Shown one piece after another: positions 1-7,692 of a stretch of 23,979 nt of DNA (position 1 is its first letter; each line of letters begins with the position of its first letter). Location of the stretch: positions 1-23,979 of IMG/VR virus record IMGVR_UViG_3300021961_007359; one strand, given 5' to 3'. The position numbers and the translations under genes are program-made. The notes under the pieces were generated by a model. That model saw only the letters and a program-made list of their open reading frames with translations, was not told where the DNA came from and searched no databases. Source of the stretch: a virus.

Positions 1-167
1 ACCTTTTCCTCATAACCAACACGAAGTTCGGTTTGAGAACCTTTGTAGGTGCTCTTATCACTGGTAACAGAGATACCAGAGGTGGTCTTACTTTCTACAT
101 ACGGACCAGCAAGGGCAGGTGCCGCAATCATAGGAAGTGCCATTGCGGCAAGAGCGATTGCTTTCAT
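1..167 (-). CDS. small secreted outer-membrane-like protein, partial (3' end outside window)
   Basis: Only the first 55 codons are present; the gene runs off base 1. The start ATG at 167 is chosen because it follows a good AAAGGAGA ribosome site and begins a textbook signal peptide: Lys, an Ala/Leu/Met-rich hydrophobic core and a cleavage motif ALA-GPYV near residue 20. The mature part resembles the neighbour at 400-759: both start AGPYV, have a Ser/Thr/Gly-rich stretch, then a T-E-x-x-VGYE motif. That pattern of short alternating strands suggests a small beta-barrel of the host outer membrane type. The role is not known; a phage-coded surface or virion-associated protein is an inference. It lies downstream of the terminator at 325-353, so it needs its own promoter in 168-324. 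Confidence 0.7.
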   Translation of the reverse strand, partial: MKAIALAAMALPMIAAPALAGPYVESKTTSGISVTSDKSTYKGSQTELRVGYEEK

Positions 168-324
168 AAAAATCTCCTTTTTTGGAATACTTTGTTTGTC
201 TTTTGAAGACCTGTCTATTTTAACAGAGTCTTTATGTTTTGTCGTTAAGGGTTGGTTAATCCTATAAGAAGACAAAACCTTCGTATATATGGAGACTTAA
301 CTTAATTTTAACTTACGGTAAACC
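168..324 (-). other. intergenic leader of the partial outer-membrane-like gene
   Basis: This 157-base AT-rich stretch separates the terminator of the gene at 400-759 from the start of the next gene. A promoter must lie here if the terminator works. On the minus strand I see AT-rich hexamers such as TAAAAT near 227-232 but no convincing -35 at the right distance and no NATAAATA late box. The only clear signal is the ribosome site just before 167. Confidence 0.4.
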
Positions 325-353
325 ATAAAAAAGGACCTCTTGTAGGAGGTCCT
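325..353 (-). terminator. intrinsic terminator after the outer-membrane-like gene
   Basis: Bases 332-339 and 346-353 form a perfect 8-bp inverted repeat (AGGACCTC/GAGGTCCT) with a 6-base loop. Read on the minus strand it is followed by a run of six T residues (325-330 on the plus strand are all A). It lies 47 bases after the stop at 400. This is a classical Rho-independent terminator. Confidence 0.88.
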
Positions 354-399
354 GATGTGTGTATTAATGTGGACAGTTAGGTTCAATAAACCTTCTATT

Positions 400-759
400 T
401 CAGAAGGTGTACTTCACACCAGCCTTGATGTTGCTAGCAAGATCACCACCAGTGGTGATCGCAGCATACTCACCATAAACGCTCAGCTGCTCGGTAGCGG
501 CAACAGAAGCGCCAACCTTACCAGAGATACGGGTTTCAGTGTCGCCGCCATCTGGAGTTACCAGAGCAGGACCAACCTGACCGTAGTAAGCAACTTTGCC
601 AGCTGTTCCTTCATAACCGACATGTGCTTCGGTTACAGTGCCAACGTAGTCGCTACCAGACAGACCAGTATTTGCTTCAACGTTCACATAAGGACCTGCA
701 AAAGCAGCGCCAGCGAAAAGGGGAGCAGCAGCCAGAGCTGCGAATGCGGATTTGATCAT
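400..759 (-). CDS. small secreted outer-membrane-like protein (119 aa)
   Basis: The protein starts at the ATG at 759, preceded by GAGGT at good spacing; the open frame extends upstream but that part is leader. A signal peptide is plain: MIKS, a long Ala/Leu/Phe core, then AFA-GPYV at about residue 21. The mature 98 residues have alternating polar and apolar residues, many Gly and Thr, repeated VGYE/GKV/YYGQVG turns, and end in an aromatic terminal residue (VKYTF), as expected of an outer-membrane beta-barrel with a C-terminal Phe sorting signal. By eye it is clearly richer in G+C than the surrounding genes. It stands alone between a combined early/late promoter (902-935) and a strong terminator (325-353), so it can be expressed separately and probably highly. 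The function is unknown; a phage copy of a host porin-like protein is the best guess. Confidence 0.82.
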   Translation of the reverse strand: MIKSAFAALAAAPLFAGAAFAGPYVNVEANTGLSGSDYVGTVTEAHVGYEGTAGKVAYYGQVGPALVTPDGGDTETRISGKVGASVAATEQLSVYGEYAAITTGGDLASNIKAGVKYTF

Positions 760-880
760 GAGAAATACCTCGTTATTTTTACTTGTGGAATGATTACCCA
801 CAGATGAAAGAAGACTCGACAAGTCTTCGTTGTTCACAAACCAGTCAGCGAGTAATTGAGGCTTCAGGATTGTTGTAAAT

Positions 881-895
881 CGTAACATTGTTACG
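881..895. repeat. palindrome in the 5' leader of the outer-membrane-like gene
   Basis: CGTAAC-ATT-GTTACG is a 6-bp perfect inverted repeat directly downstream of the late box at 902-909, around the expected transcription start. It could be an operator or a 5' hairpin that stabilises the mRNA. No partner protein can be named. Confidence 0.5.
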
Positions 896-901
896 ACTGT
901 T

Positions 902-909
902 TATTTATA
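902..909 (-). promoter_or_regulatory. T4-type late promoter box TATAAATA
   Basis: The minus strand reads TATAAATA, the full T4-like late promoter recognised by the phage late sigma factor/sliding clamp system. It lies 143 bases before the start codon at 759, giving a leader of about 130 bases. It overlaps the -10 of a sigma70-type promoter. Confidence 0.75.
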
Positions 910-935
910 ATACCTTAACTTCCTAAAAGTGTCAA
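907..935 (-). promoter_or_regulatory. sigma70-type promoter overlapping the late box
   Basis: Minus strand: TTGACA (930-935), a 17-base spacer, and TATTAT (907-912). The -35 is a perfect match and lies inside the last codons of the FkbM gene. The -10 shares bases with the late box at 902-909, so one site could serve host RNA polymerase early and the phage-modified enzyme late. Confidence 0.6.
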
Positions 936-2201
936 GGGTGTGCGGATATCCCATTGGTACCCGTTATAGAAGTATTCATCTACTTGATGAACTTCTTCAT
1001 TATTATTACATATTTCAAGCATTTTGTCAACATCTACAAGATCAGGATGAACCCACCAATCCTCAAAAGAACTCCATGGAGTAGGAGCAACATCAGAAAC
1101 GATTAGAAGATATCCCATCATCTTCAAATACTTTCTAGACCGTTCTCGATATGTTCGTGAGATGTCATTATAATAATCATGCTCATATGTAATAACACCA
1201 AACTTATATTCATCGAAAGGTATTGAAAGAAGAACCTCAAATGTAGTTCTAGATGGTTCACAATCCAATTGAAGATAATCAATCACATTACCATCAAAAT
1301 GAGATTCCAATAATTTCTTATAATTCAATTCCGTAGCATCTCGACAGTACACATCATTCTTTCTGACTGAACTGTATTTTTTACAAAGATCAGAATTAAT
1401 TTCTACAGATACACCATTCCAATTATATTGAGATTCTAAAAGATAAGTATTGTTTAAATGAATAGGATCTCCACCACCAATTTCCAAATATGTTCCATTT
1501 TGTTTACCATTATAAGTATACAAAACAAACATATCCTGAAGTACTTGAGAGTGATTTCTATCGATTTTTTCTATACCATCGAACTTCATCTTAAATTCTT
1601 CGTATCTCTCCCTTGTATAGGGTCTGAAAGCGTGGTTAGCAGGAGCAGAACCTAAATTCATCACCAAGGTCCTAATTTCCTTTTGATGATATTCATCCAT
1701 ATCTTCCCAGTATTCATCAATGAGTTCTTGAAGAATCTGACGTGTTTCTAAACCTCTACCCCACCAATATCCCGAAAGTGCTTTCTCGTATAAAAGTGCA
1801 TACTTTCCAGGATACTCTTCATAAGAAATAATGGAATCTTTTGTATCGCAGAAAGTCAGAGCAAGATTAGCGTAAATATATGCTTGCTGCCACTCTTCTT
1901 TTTTTCGATAAAATTTTGAGAGTAAGTAATATGCTTCTGGTCTTTCTGGCAAAAAAGTTATTGCATTTTCTAATAAAATTTTTGACGATGCATCTCTAGA
2001 TCCTTGTTTGTCATAACAAAAGAATCCACGAATCAAACAAATATATGATAATAACTTTTCATCCTTGTCGCATCTTTCTGCTGCCCTAAGAAAGAAGGTT
2101 AAAGCAGGTGCAGTATGATTTTGATTTTCATACCACAGAGCCAGTTCATAATTCTTTCTTGCATTTTCAGTATCCAATGCATATGCAGTTATCTCATCCA
2201 T
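915..2201 (-). CDS. TPR-FkbM methyltransferase-like fusion protein (428 aa)
   Basis: The N-terminal half (about residues 14-185) is helical with TPR-like repeats (paired A/L/Y positions, for example around 32-42 and 90-117). The C-terminal half (about 215-400) matches FkbM-type SAM-dependent methyltransferases: LEIGGGDP at 239-246 as SAM motif I, an acidic residue in VEINSD (266-271) that would hold the SAM ribose, LQLDCEP (310-316) as the LKIDVEG-like motif, and YEHD (339-342). FkbM enzymes O-methylate sugars or other small groups; here a methylated glycan is likely. It is the last gene of the twenty-gene sugar operon, and its ATG overlaps the upstream stop by 8 bases. The TPR half may bind a partner enzyme or carrier. 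The methyltransferase family is fairly sure; the acceptor is not known. Confidence 0.8.
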   Translation of the reverse strand: MDEITAYALDTENARKNYELALWYENQNHTAPALTFFLRAAERCDKDEKLLSYICLIRGFFCYDKQGSRDASSKILLENAITFLPERPEAYYLLSKFYRKKEEWQQAYIYANLALTFCDTKDSIISYEEYPGKYALLYEKALSGYWWGRGLETRQILQELIDEYWEDMDEYHQKEIRTLVMNLGSAPANHAFRPYTRERYEEFKMKFDGIEKIDRNHSQVLQDMFVLYTYNGKQNGTYLEIGGGDPIHLNNTYLLESQYNWNGVSVEINSDLCKKYSSVRKNDVYCRDATELNYKKLLESHFDGNVIDYLQLDCEPSRTTFEVLLSIPFDEYKFGVITYEHDYYNDISRTYRERSRKYLKMMGYLLIVSDVAPTPWSSFEDWWVHPDLVDVDKMLEICNNNEEVHQVDEYFYNGYQWDIRTPLTLLGS

Positions 2202-3168
2202 AGATAAACTCCTCCACAGCTTCTTCAGAAACTTTTAGAATATATGATGCATTGTCCTGAACACCGAAAGTGATCAAGAAATCATCATTATATCGATCCA
2301 TTCCACAACAAAATTCAATCTCAGTATTTAAGAAAGATAAAACTGGAGAGATTGTTTCAATATTCCAGTGCTGATCCCACACGACAAATCTATGTCGGTA
2401 CCTAGCATTCTTTCTTCCCGCTTCACTATTATATAAATCAACTTCATGAACAAGGCATACACGTTTTCCTTTCCAAGGAATAACTTGCGAACTCCCTCTT
2501 AGATCCTTATAACCAGGAATAAATTTACCACTAAAAATAGTGTCGCATGATTCTTTCTCTGGTCGTGCTTTAACAACCTCAGTAAGATTAGTCCATTTGA
2601 CAAACTCAAACGGTTTATCCAAAACAGGCATCCAATTTTTTTCACAATAAGAACTATTGTCTCCAGGAGTAGGAATACGGAATCTAGATACTTCCTTTAC
2701 AGAATTCCCATCCACTACAATTTCAGACAACTCCATTCTACCCGTGCCAATAGTATCCAAGTCTCTGCGAACTCCACTCAGATAAAGTTTATCATTCCAA
2801 GAAACCAATCTAGAATCTTCTAATCCAATGAAAGTCCAAAGGGGTTTTACATCAAGAGAAGATGTGTCTACCTTAGTGTAGGATAGTATGTTTAGATTAG
2901 AATCTAATGCACAAATTATATTAGTGGTTCTCAATGTCACATCATTCTCAGGATGAATGTATGACAATGGTCCCCACTTATGTTCAAATATACTCTTCTC
3001 AGCATGATAAAGAGTATAGTTTACGTTTCTAAGATTAACTACAATAGTATCTCCCAAGACTAAAACAGATGGATTAGTCAAAGAAGGTCCATTTGCATAT
3101 TCAATGGGAATTAAAAGAGGGGCTATCTGCCCCCCTTTCTCCAAAGCATAATTAACAAAGTTCATCAT
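2194..3168 (-). CDS. GH130-like five-bladed propeller protein (324 aa)
   Basis: The protein is rich in beta strands with Trp/Tyr-containing turns. It carries GLEDSRL at 115-121, close to the GxEDPR signature of GH130 mannoside phosphorylases and related propeller enzymes, then ENWMP near 177 and a downstream HEVD near 240. GH130 enzymes cleave or phosphorolyse beta-mannosides. Distant relatives of this fold in glycan clusters are often annotated loosely as glycosyltransferases, so the reaction cannot be stated. Pro-to-Ser in the EDPR motif is a departure from the family. Start: an ATGATG, with the first ATG overlapping the upstream TGA. Mannose chemistry would fit the GDP-mannose epimerase at the head of the operon. 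Confidence 0.65.
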   Translation of the reverse strand: MMNFVNYALEKGGQIAPLLIPIEYANGPSLTNPSVLVLGDTIVVNLRNVNYTLYHAEKSIFEHKWGPLSYIHPENDVTLRTTNIICALDSNLNILSYTKVDTSSLDVKPLWTFIGLEDSRLVSWNDKLYLSGVRRDLDTIGTGRMELSEIVVDGNSVKEVSRFRIPTPGDNSSYCEKNWMPVLDKPFEFVKWTNLTEVVKARPEKESCDTIFSGKFIPGYKDLRGSSQVIPWKGKRVCLVHEVDLYNSEAGRKNARYRHRFVVWDQHWNIETISPVLSFLNTEIEFCCGMDRYNDDFLITFGVQDNASYILKVSEEAVEEFIYG

Positions 3169-4052
3169 TGTTGTTGTTCTTGTGCTTGTGCTTGTTGTGC
3201 CGCACTATTTTCAGTAATACGTCCTAAGTATGGATCATACTCCATTTGCTCTCTAATGTTCATAGACGCTCCAGCCTGTTGCCAGTATTGCATTTGAGCA
3301 TTGAAATTTCCTCTGTGAAAAATATCAATGTGTTCAGGATGAATACTAGAACCAAGTTCAGTTCTATACAGTAAAAGAGGCATTGAAAAAGTATTTCCAG
3401 AATTGTAGATTAGGTCGTCTGCAACTGGTCTTGGTTTTACACCATTATCAAGTTTATACTTTTCTCCACGACAGTGAAGCCTTACAAGTTTTTCTGCATG
3501 ATGTCTTGTAATCATGTAACAAGCAGTAGAGAAATCATTTACAAACCTCTTATGAAGTTTGACATGAATATCACCTGTACAAATAATTGCAATCTGGAAC
3601 ACATCCCAATCATATGGAATATTTGCATACATATCATTCCAAGAAAAATTCCAGTAATGAACTGTATCCAAAACACAATCATCTTCCATGATGATTGCAT
3701 AAGGGCTATCTGAAGTTTCTAGGAAGTGCTTAAGTGCTTTCAGATGCGAAGTTGTGCATCCAATTTCTCCCGAAGAAATATTATCAGGATATCTTCCGTG
3801 AAGGATATCACTCAAATCATCATTTCTTCCATCGTAAGAAGAGATACGTTCATAGTTCTCCAATTCCCAATACTTAAATTGGGATTCCATGTATTCACGA
3901 CGTTCTGGTTGTCCATCCAAATTGAGATAATAAATTGGTCCAATACCTTTCAATTTAAAAGCAGACTTATTCTTATCCAGTCTTGCAAATTGTTCAGAAA
4001 TAGAAATTTGTTCTTGTTCTGGTGCTGGTGGTGCAGTTTCTACTACGCTCAT
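3165..4052 (-). CDS. glycosyltransferase family 25 (LPS-type) (295 aa)
   Basis: GT25 enzymes transfer galactose or glucose to LPS core, glycoproteins or collagen. The usual landmarks are present: YYLNLDGQPERREYM at 41-55 (the N-terminal I-N-L-x-R-R-x-R region), GEIGCTTSHL at 95-104, and MEDD at 122-125, the metal-binding acidic motif. About 35 extra residues precede the domain, and the C-terminus ends in a low-complexity tail of Gln and Ala (about residues 284-295). The tail is coded by CAA/CAG repeats that run straight into the overlapping ATG of the next gene. The start ATG at 4052 overlaps the stop of the dehydrogenase (ATGA). The family is confident; donor and acceptor are unknown. Confidence 0.86.
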   Translation of the reverse strand: MSVVETAPPAPEQEQISISEQFARLDKNKSAFKLKGIGPIYYLNLDGQPERREYMESQFKYWELENYERISSYDGRNDDLSDILHGRYPDNISSGEIGCTTSHLKALKHFLETSDSPYAIIMEDDCVLDTVHYWNFSWNDMYANIPYDWDVFQIAIICTGDIHVKLHKRFVNDFSTACYMITRHHAEKLVRLHCRGEKYKLDNGVKPRPVADDLIYNSGNTFSMPLLLYRTELGSSIHPEHIDIFHRGNFNAQMQYWQQAGASMNIREQMEYDPYLGRITENSAAQQAQAQEQQQ

Positions 4053-5194
4053 AACTCGATACGAAATACTTCTTCTTGTGGTTCTTCAAAAGATACTTTC
4101 TTTTTATATTTCTTTTGATAGGATTGCATGATCTGACCTGTGGCTTGCATATTGTTTCTTCCAATATATACTTTCTTGCCAGAATCGAGCAAGTCAGTAG
4201 CAAGGCGTAATTGCTGACTCTCTGTTAAAATATCAGTTCCAGGTTTATATGCAATGTCTTCGATATAAAAAGGAAGTTTCTTTTTATTCTCTTCAATAAA
4301 TTTTTTGCAAAGAAATTCTGCATGGTTATTATTGATTTCATCTGTAGTGAATCCTAATCCATGCTCAACTCCAAGTGCTTTAGCATATGCGGCAAATGCA
4401 CGATTATCTCTGGGAAGACAAGGACCACCAAATCCATATCCATATTTCAGATACTTTTTACCCACTCTGCTATCAGATCCAATTGCATCTAAAACAGAAT
4501 CGATTTCATCACCAAGTCCAGCAAGAGTTAGAGTTTCTCCAACCATATTTGCGTAACTAATTTTGGTAGTCAAGAAACAATTAGTTGCCAATTTAACAAC
4601 TTCAGCTGCAGTTACACTCATGAAAGAGAACACTGGTTCCTTTTTCATAAACTGATAATACAATCGACAAATTGCATTCCTATGCTCAGTCTCAGGTCCA
4701 CCAATAAGAACCATATCAGCATATCTCAAGTCTTTGACGATAGATCCTTGAGCAATAAATTCTGGATTGTAAAATACGTTTACACCGAGTTCTGACAGTT
4801 CATCCTGAATCTTTTGACAATCACCTGGATTAGTCGTGCATCCAATAACAAAAGATTTTCCAGAAACATCTCCAGCAACTTTAAAGTCTTCAACAACTTC
4901 CCAAACAGCACTCACATCATAATCTCCACTAGGTAAAGATGGAGTCGCCACAAGAGTAAAGATAATATCAGACTCTTGAATTACTCTAATATTATCAGTT
5001 GTTGCCTTAAATTTTGTGGACCTAGACAATAAATTTGCTACGTCTGGTTCATTAGTGACGATATTTTTTGTCGCTAGTTGGTCAACATAATCCTTACGGA
5101 CATCAGAAACCAAAACAAAAGATCCAGCACTTTCACATAAAAGTGCCAAACAAATACCGAGTCTGCCAGCACCAATTATTCCAATTTTGTTCAT
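4049..5194 (-). CDS. UDP-glucose/GDP-mannose 6-dehydrogenase family protein (381 aa)
   Basis: This enzyme oxidises the C6 hydroxyl of a nucleotide sugar to a uronic acid with two NAD+. Seen in the sequence: Rossmann motif GAGRLG at 8-13 with an acidic strand end (SDVRKD), NPEF at 143-146 (Glu145), Lys201 and Asn205 in the central helix, and the catalytic thiol in GFGGPCLPRD (Cys259). A C-terminal nucleotide-sugar binding domain carries AYKPGTD and an S-Q-Q-L-R stretch. At 381 residues it is slightly short for the family (about 390-450), with the loss at the C-terminus. It sits next to nadE in the operon. Whether UDP-glucose, GDP-mannose or another nucleotide sugar is used cannot be told. Confidence 0.9.
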   Translation of the reverse strand: MNKIGIIGAGRLGICLALLCESAGSFVLVSDVRKDYVDQLATKNIVTNEPDVANLLSRSTKFKATTDNIRVIQESDIIFTLVATPSLPSGDYDVSAVWEVVEDFKVAGDVSGKSFVIGCTTNPGDCQKIQDELSELGVNVFYNPEFIAQGSIVKDLRYADMVLIGGPETEHRNAICRLYYQFMKKEPVFSFMSVTAAEVVKLATNCFLTTKISYANMVGETLTLAGLGDEIDSVLDAIGSDSRVGKKYLKYGYGFGGPCLPRDNRAFAAYAKALGVEHGLGFTTDEINNNHAEFLCKKFIEENKKKLPFYIEDIAYKPGTDILTESQQLRLATDLLDSGKKVYIGRNNMQATGQIMQSYQKKYKKKVSFEEPQEEVFRIEL

Positions 5195-6030
5195 AGCTTA
5201 AATGTAGGGATAGAGATCATTTTATGTTTATTTTGGGTGTTGAATTTTTGGTACTGTCTAATCGCATTCTTTTGATCATCCGTAAGAGTTATACCTTTCC
5301 ATTGAGAAAGTTCTTCTGGATTTTTTTCGTAATCAAAGATTTCAGATTCCATCACCCATTCAAGCATTTCATAAGAAACACCAAGTTGAGTTTCATCTGT
5401 ACGACTATCTTCCCACAGTCCATCTGTTGGAGAAGCATCAATAATACGTTGATCTACGCCAAGATGCCTTCCAAGTTCCCATACTTCAGTCTTATACAAG
5501 TCTGCGATAGGGGCGATATCAACACCGCCATCACCATATTTAGTATAGAATCCTACACCATAATCTTCAACTTTGTTTCCAGTACCAACAACAATACCTC
5601 CAACAGTTCCAGCAACCTGATACAAAGTCACCATGCGAAGGCGAGACTTTGTATTTGCATTAGCAAGATTGTTAGAAGTGTATGTGCCTTTTTCTCCACC
5701 TTGAGCATCAGTCCACCAATCAATAGCATGGTGAAGTGCTTCATATGTACTAGAGAGTTCAACGTTTAATTTGGTTACGTTGCTATAAGTTTTCTCCAAA
5801 TACTCTGCATGAGCATTGGAAAGAGTGGTGTTATCCACCTTAGAATGCAATGGCATCGTAAGAACAAATGTCGGAAGTCCAGTCTCAGCACAGAGAGTGG
5901 AGACAACAGCAGAATCAATTCCACCAGAAACACCAATAACAAGTGCTCTTATCTTATTTTCTATAGCGTAATTTTGAATCCAAGTTACAATGCTGGTTTC
6001 TAATTCAGCATAGTTTTCAATTCTGTTCAT
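5191..6030 (-). CDS. nadE: NAD+ synthetase, ammonia-dependent type (279 aa)
   Basis: NadE converts nicotinic acid adenine dinucleotide to NAD+ with ATP and ammonia. The PP-loop SGGIDS is at residues 35-40, GTGNKVED at 149-156 and KYGDGGVDIAPIADLYK at 164-180, all hallmark segments. The protein has no glutaminase domain, and the length is normal for the short form. The start is set at the ATG at 6030, which forms an ATGA overlap with the upstream stop; the upstream TTG at 6042 is less likely. It is embedded in the sugar operon directly before the dehydrogenase that spends two NAD+ per sugar and alongside four NAD(P)-dependent epimerase-type proteins, so cofactor supply is the natural reading. 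A role against NAD+-depleting host defences is another possibility. Confidence 0.92.
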   Translation of the reverse strand: MNRIENYAELETSIVTWIQNYAIENKIRALVIGVSGGIDSAVVSTLCAETGLPTFVLTMPLHSKVDNTTLSNAHAEYLEKTYSNVTKLNVELSSTYEALHHAIDWWTDAQGGEKGTYTSNNLANANTKSRLRMVTLYQVAGTVGGIVVGTGNKVEDYGVGFYTKYGDGGVDIAPIADLYKTEVWELGRHLGVDQRIIDASPTDGLWEDSRTDETQLGVSYEMLEWVMESEIFDYEKNPEELSQWKGITLTDDQKNAIRQYQKFNTQNKHKMISIPTFKL

Positions 6031-6887
6031 AAAACTATCCAATCAGGGCAATAAAGGTCTTTAGTATCTTTGTCTGCATAAGCAGGACCGAACCAATTTT
6101 TTGGAGCGACTACTTTTTTATTTGGGTTTGTTTGAAGCCATGCTCCCCACCAACTCATACTACTATTAGCAATAATAGCATGAGAACATAATGACATCAA
6201 GCAAAGATCTGTGTATGGAGTATAAGATCCATCAGAATATTTGTCTGTAGGTTCTGATACAGAAAATCTATCGGCAGAGAAAAATTCTTGTTCCTTTACC
6301 CAATCTACTGAATCAGAAAAAACAATTACAGGTTGATCATCATCAAATTCAGCAAGAGCTTTTTCATAATATTCAATTGTCTGAGTTGGATGTTGATCAG
6401 AACATTGAGTATAACTCCATTTAAATCCGCGAGGATCTGTAAGGTTAGCATCTCCCCTACGAACATGAAGCATGATTGGTTCTTGACCTTCAAATGCTTC
6501 CATCATTTCTTTGCATGGTCCAAGATGTTCATCATGAAAAGTATATTCTTTTCGGATAATATCTTCAATGTGTTTGAAGTATTTTTCTGATTGAAAGAAC
6601 CCATACAGAGACATTCCATCACAGCAATTATCCACATATTTTTGACTGTAATGAAAATGCTCCTCCTGATAGTATTTTGCATTTGGATAGATGCAAAGAT
6701 TTTCTGGTTTTACATCTTCCATTTTAAATGCATAGTGGAGACTATAATTTTCAATTCCTTCTTGTTCATGTGGAGGAATTGACCAATCAAGTCCATGTTT
6801 AGCAGCAATGCCACGAAGGGCAGCATACTCAAACATCTGATTTCCCAATCTACCAAGATTACCGATGTGGTTGAATGATAATGTCAT
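6027..6887 (-). CDS. GT11 alpha-1,2-fucosyltransferase-like protein (286 aa)
   Basis: GT11 enzymes move L-fucose (or a related sugar) from GDP-fucose to a glycan. Motifs: GRLGNQMFEYA from residue 12, HVRRGD at 141-146 (the donor-binding loop), and NSSMSWWGAW at 241-250. The length matches bacterial members (about 280-300). It resembles the gene at 8443-9312 throughout, with shared FQSEKYFKHIE and GIAAKHG segments, so the two are paralogues. The start overlaps the end of the preceding gene by 29 bases, the longest overlap in the operon; the start is supported by the shared N-terminus of the paralogue. The acceptor is unknown. Confidence 0.88.
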   Translation of the reverse strand: MTLSFNHIGNLGRLGNQMFEYAALRGIAAKHGLDWSIPPHEQEGIENYSLHYAFKMEDVKPENLCIYPNAKYYQEEHFHYSQKYVDNCCDGMSLYGFFQSEKYFKHIEDIIRKEYTFHDEHLGPCKEMMEAFEGQEPIMLHVRRGDANLTDPRGFKWSYTQCSDQHPTQTIEYYEKALAEFDDDQPVIVFSDSVDWVKEQEFFSADRFSVSEPTDKYSDGSYTPYTDLCLMSLCSHAIIANSSMSWWGAWLQTNPNKKVVAPKNWFGPAYADKDTKDLYCPDWIVL

Positions 6888-7692
6888 ACTTTTTTAAATA
6901 CTCCTGTCCCGAATAATATTCAATCAGTTCTTCTTTGTTCATCACCTTAATTTTTTCCCACTCTTGGGTATTGTTTGCCATATGGGGATTATTAAACCAG
7001 GAGTTTTCTCCTCTCGCGTGTTCTAAATGATAAACAGTATTGTTTACTCTTCCAACATTATAACCTAATGTTTGAAACCTGTAAAATCTTTCCAGATCTT
7101 CTGGAGCATAGGCTCGGAAATTTTCATTTTCCAATCCTCCATCTATATATGCTTTTCTTCTGAAGAACTGTGCCCATCCATAGTCAGATGTATGATCTTT
7201 TGAATTCTTATCAAGGACATTGAAATCAAATTCATCTAAAAACTCAGACACTACATTATCATCTGGGACAACTTGCTTTTGATACATTCCCTGACCATAT
7301 GGATAAACCATATCGTACTTACCGTCAAGAATAGAATTATATGATTGCAAATAACTATCAATTGGGAGAATGACATCACAGTCATAATTTACAACAATTT
7401 CTGTTTCAGATTCCATCACCATTTCATTTAAAATCCTTTGTCTATGAAACAAAGGTTCAGTGGAATATTCAAAAAGATGTTTAATTGAGTTATAAGATTC
7501 TCCCAAATATTCTCTAATTTGCGGAGCTACAAAATTCTCATAAACAGAATTATCATCAACTTCTTTAATGATGATATTAGTATCAAAATTTTTTAAAAGA
7601 AATATTGTAGATGTAATTACGTTTCGCATTCTATCTTGAGACTCAATGCGAACAGGTATGATAAAAGTTGCTTTTGTTAAATCATGCTTCAT
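6859..7692 (-). CDS. GT-A glycosyltransferase, galactosyltransferase (GT7)-like (277 aa)
   Basis: The N-terminus FIIPVR...R begins a GT-A fold like GT2/GT7 enzymes. The metal motif is DCD at 104-106 in the stretch VNYDCDVILP. The C-terminal half carries GWAQFFRRKAYIDGG from residue 172 and PEDLERFYR at 197-205, matching the GW...EDxDL..R region of beta-1,4-galactosyltransferases and chondroitin polymerase-type enzymes, where the ED pair supplies the catalytic base. It probably adds a galactose- or N-acetylgalactosamine-type sugar. The start overlaps the upstream GT2 gene by 11 bases. Family assignment is good, donor assignment speculative. Confidence 0.82.
   Translation of the reverse strand: MKHDLTKATFIIPVRIESQDRMRNVITSTIFLLKNFDTNIIIKEVDDNSVYENFVAPQIREYLGESYNSIKHLFEYSTEPLFHRQRILNEMVMESETEIVVNYDCDVILPIDSYLQSYNSILDGKYDMVYPYGQGMYQKQVVPDDNVVSEFLDEFDFNVLDKNSKDHTSDYGWAQFFRRKAYIDGGLENENFRAYAPEDLERFYRFQTLGYNVGRVNNTVYHLEHARGENSWFNNPHMANNTQEWEKIKVMNKEELIEYYSGQEYLKKYDIIIQPHR

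Noticed and set aside
355-807. 150-aa plus-strand frame
   Set aside because: It is antisense to the clear signal-peptide gene at 400-759 and covers its terminator. It has no ribosome site and a random-looking composition.
1009-1037. TTGACA-17-AATAAT on the minus strand inside the FkbM gene
   Set aside because: The -10 lacks the leading T and the site is deep in coding sequence; with this AT content a chance match is likely.
5224-5769. 181-aa plus-strand frame
   Set aside because: Antisense to nadE, whose PP-loop and other motifs are unambiguous.
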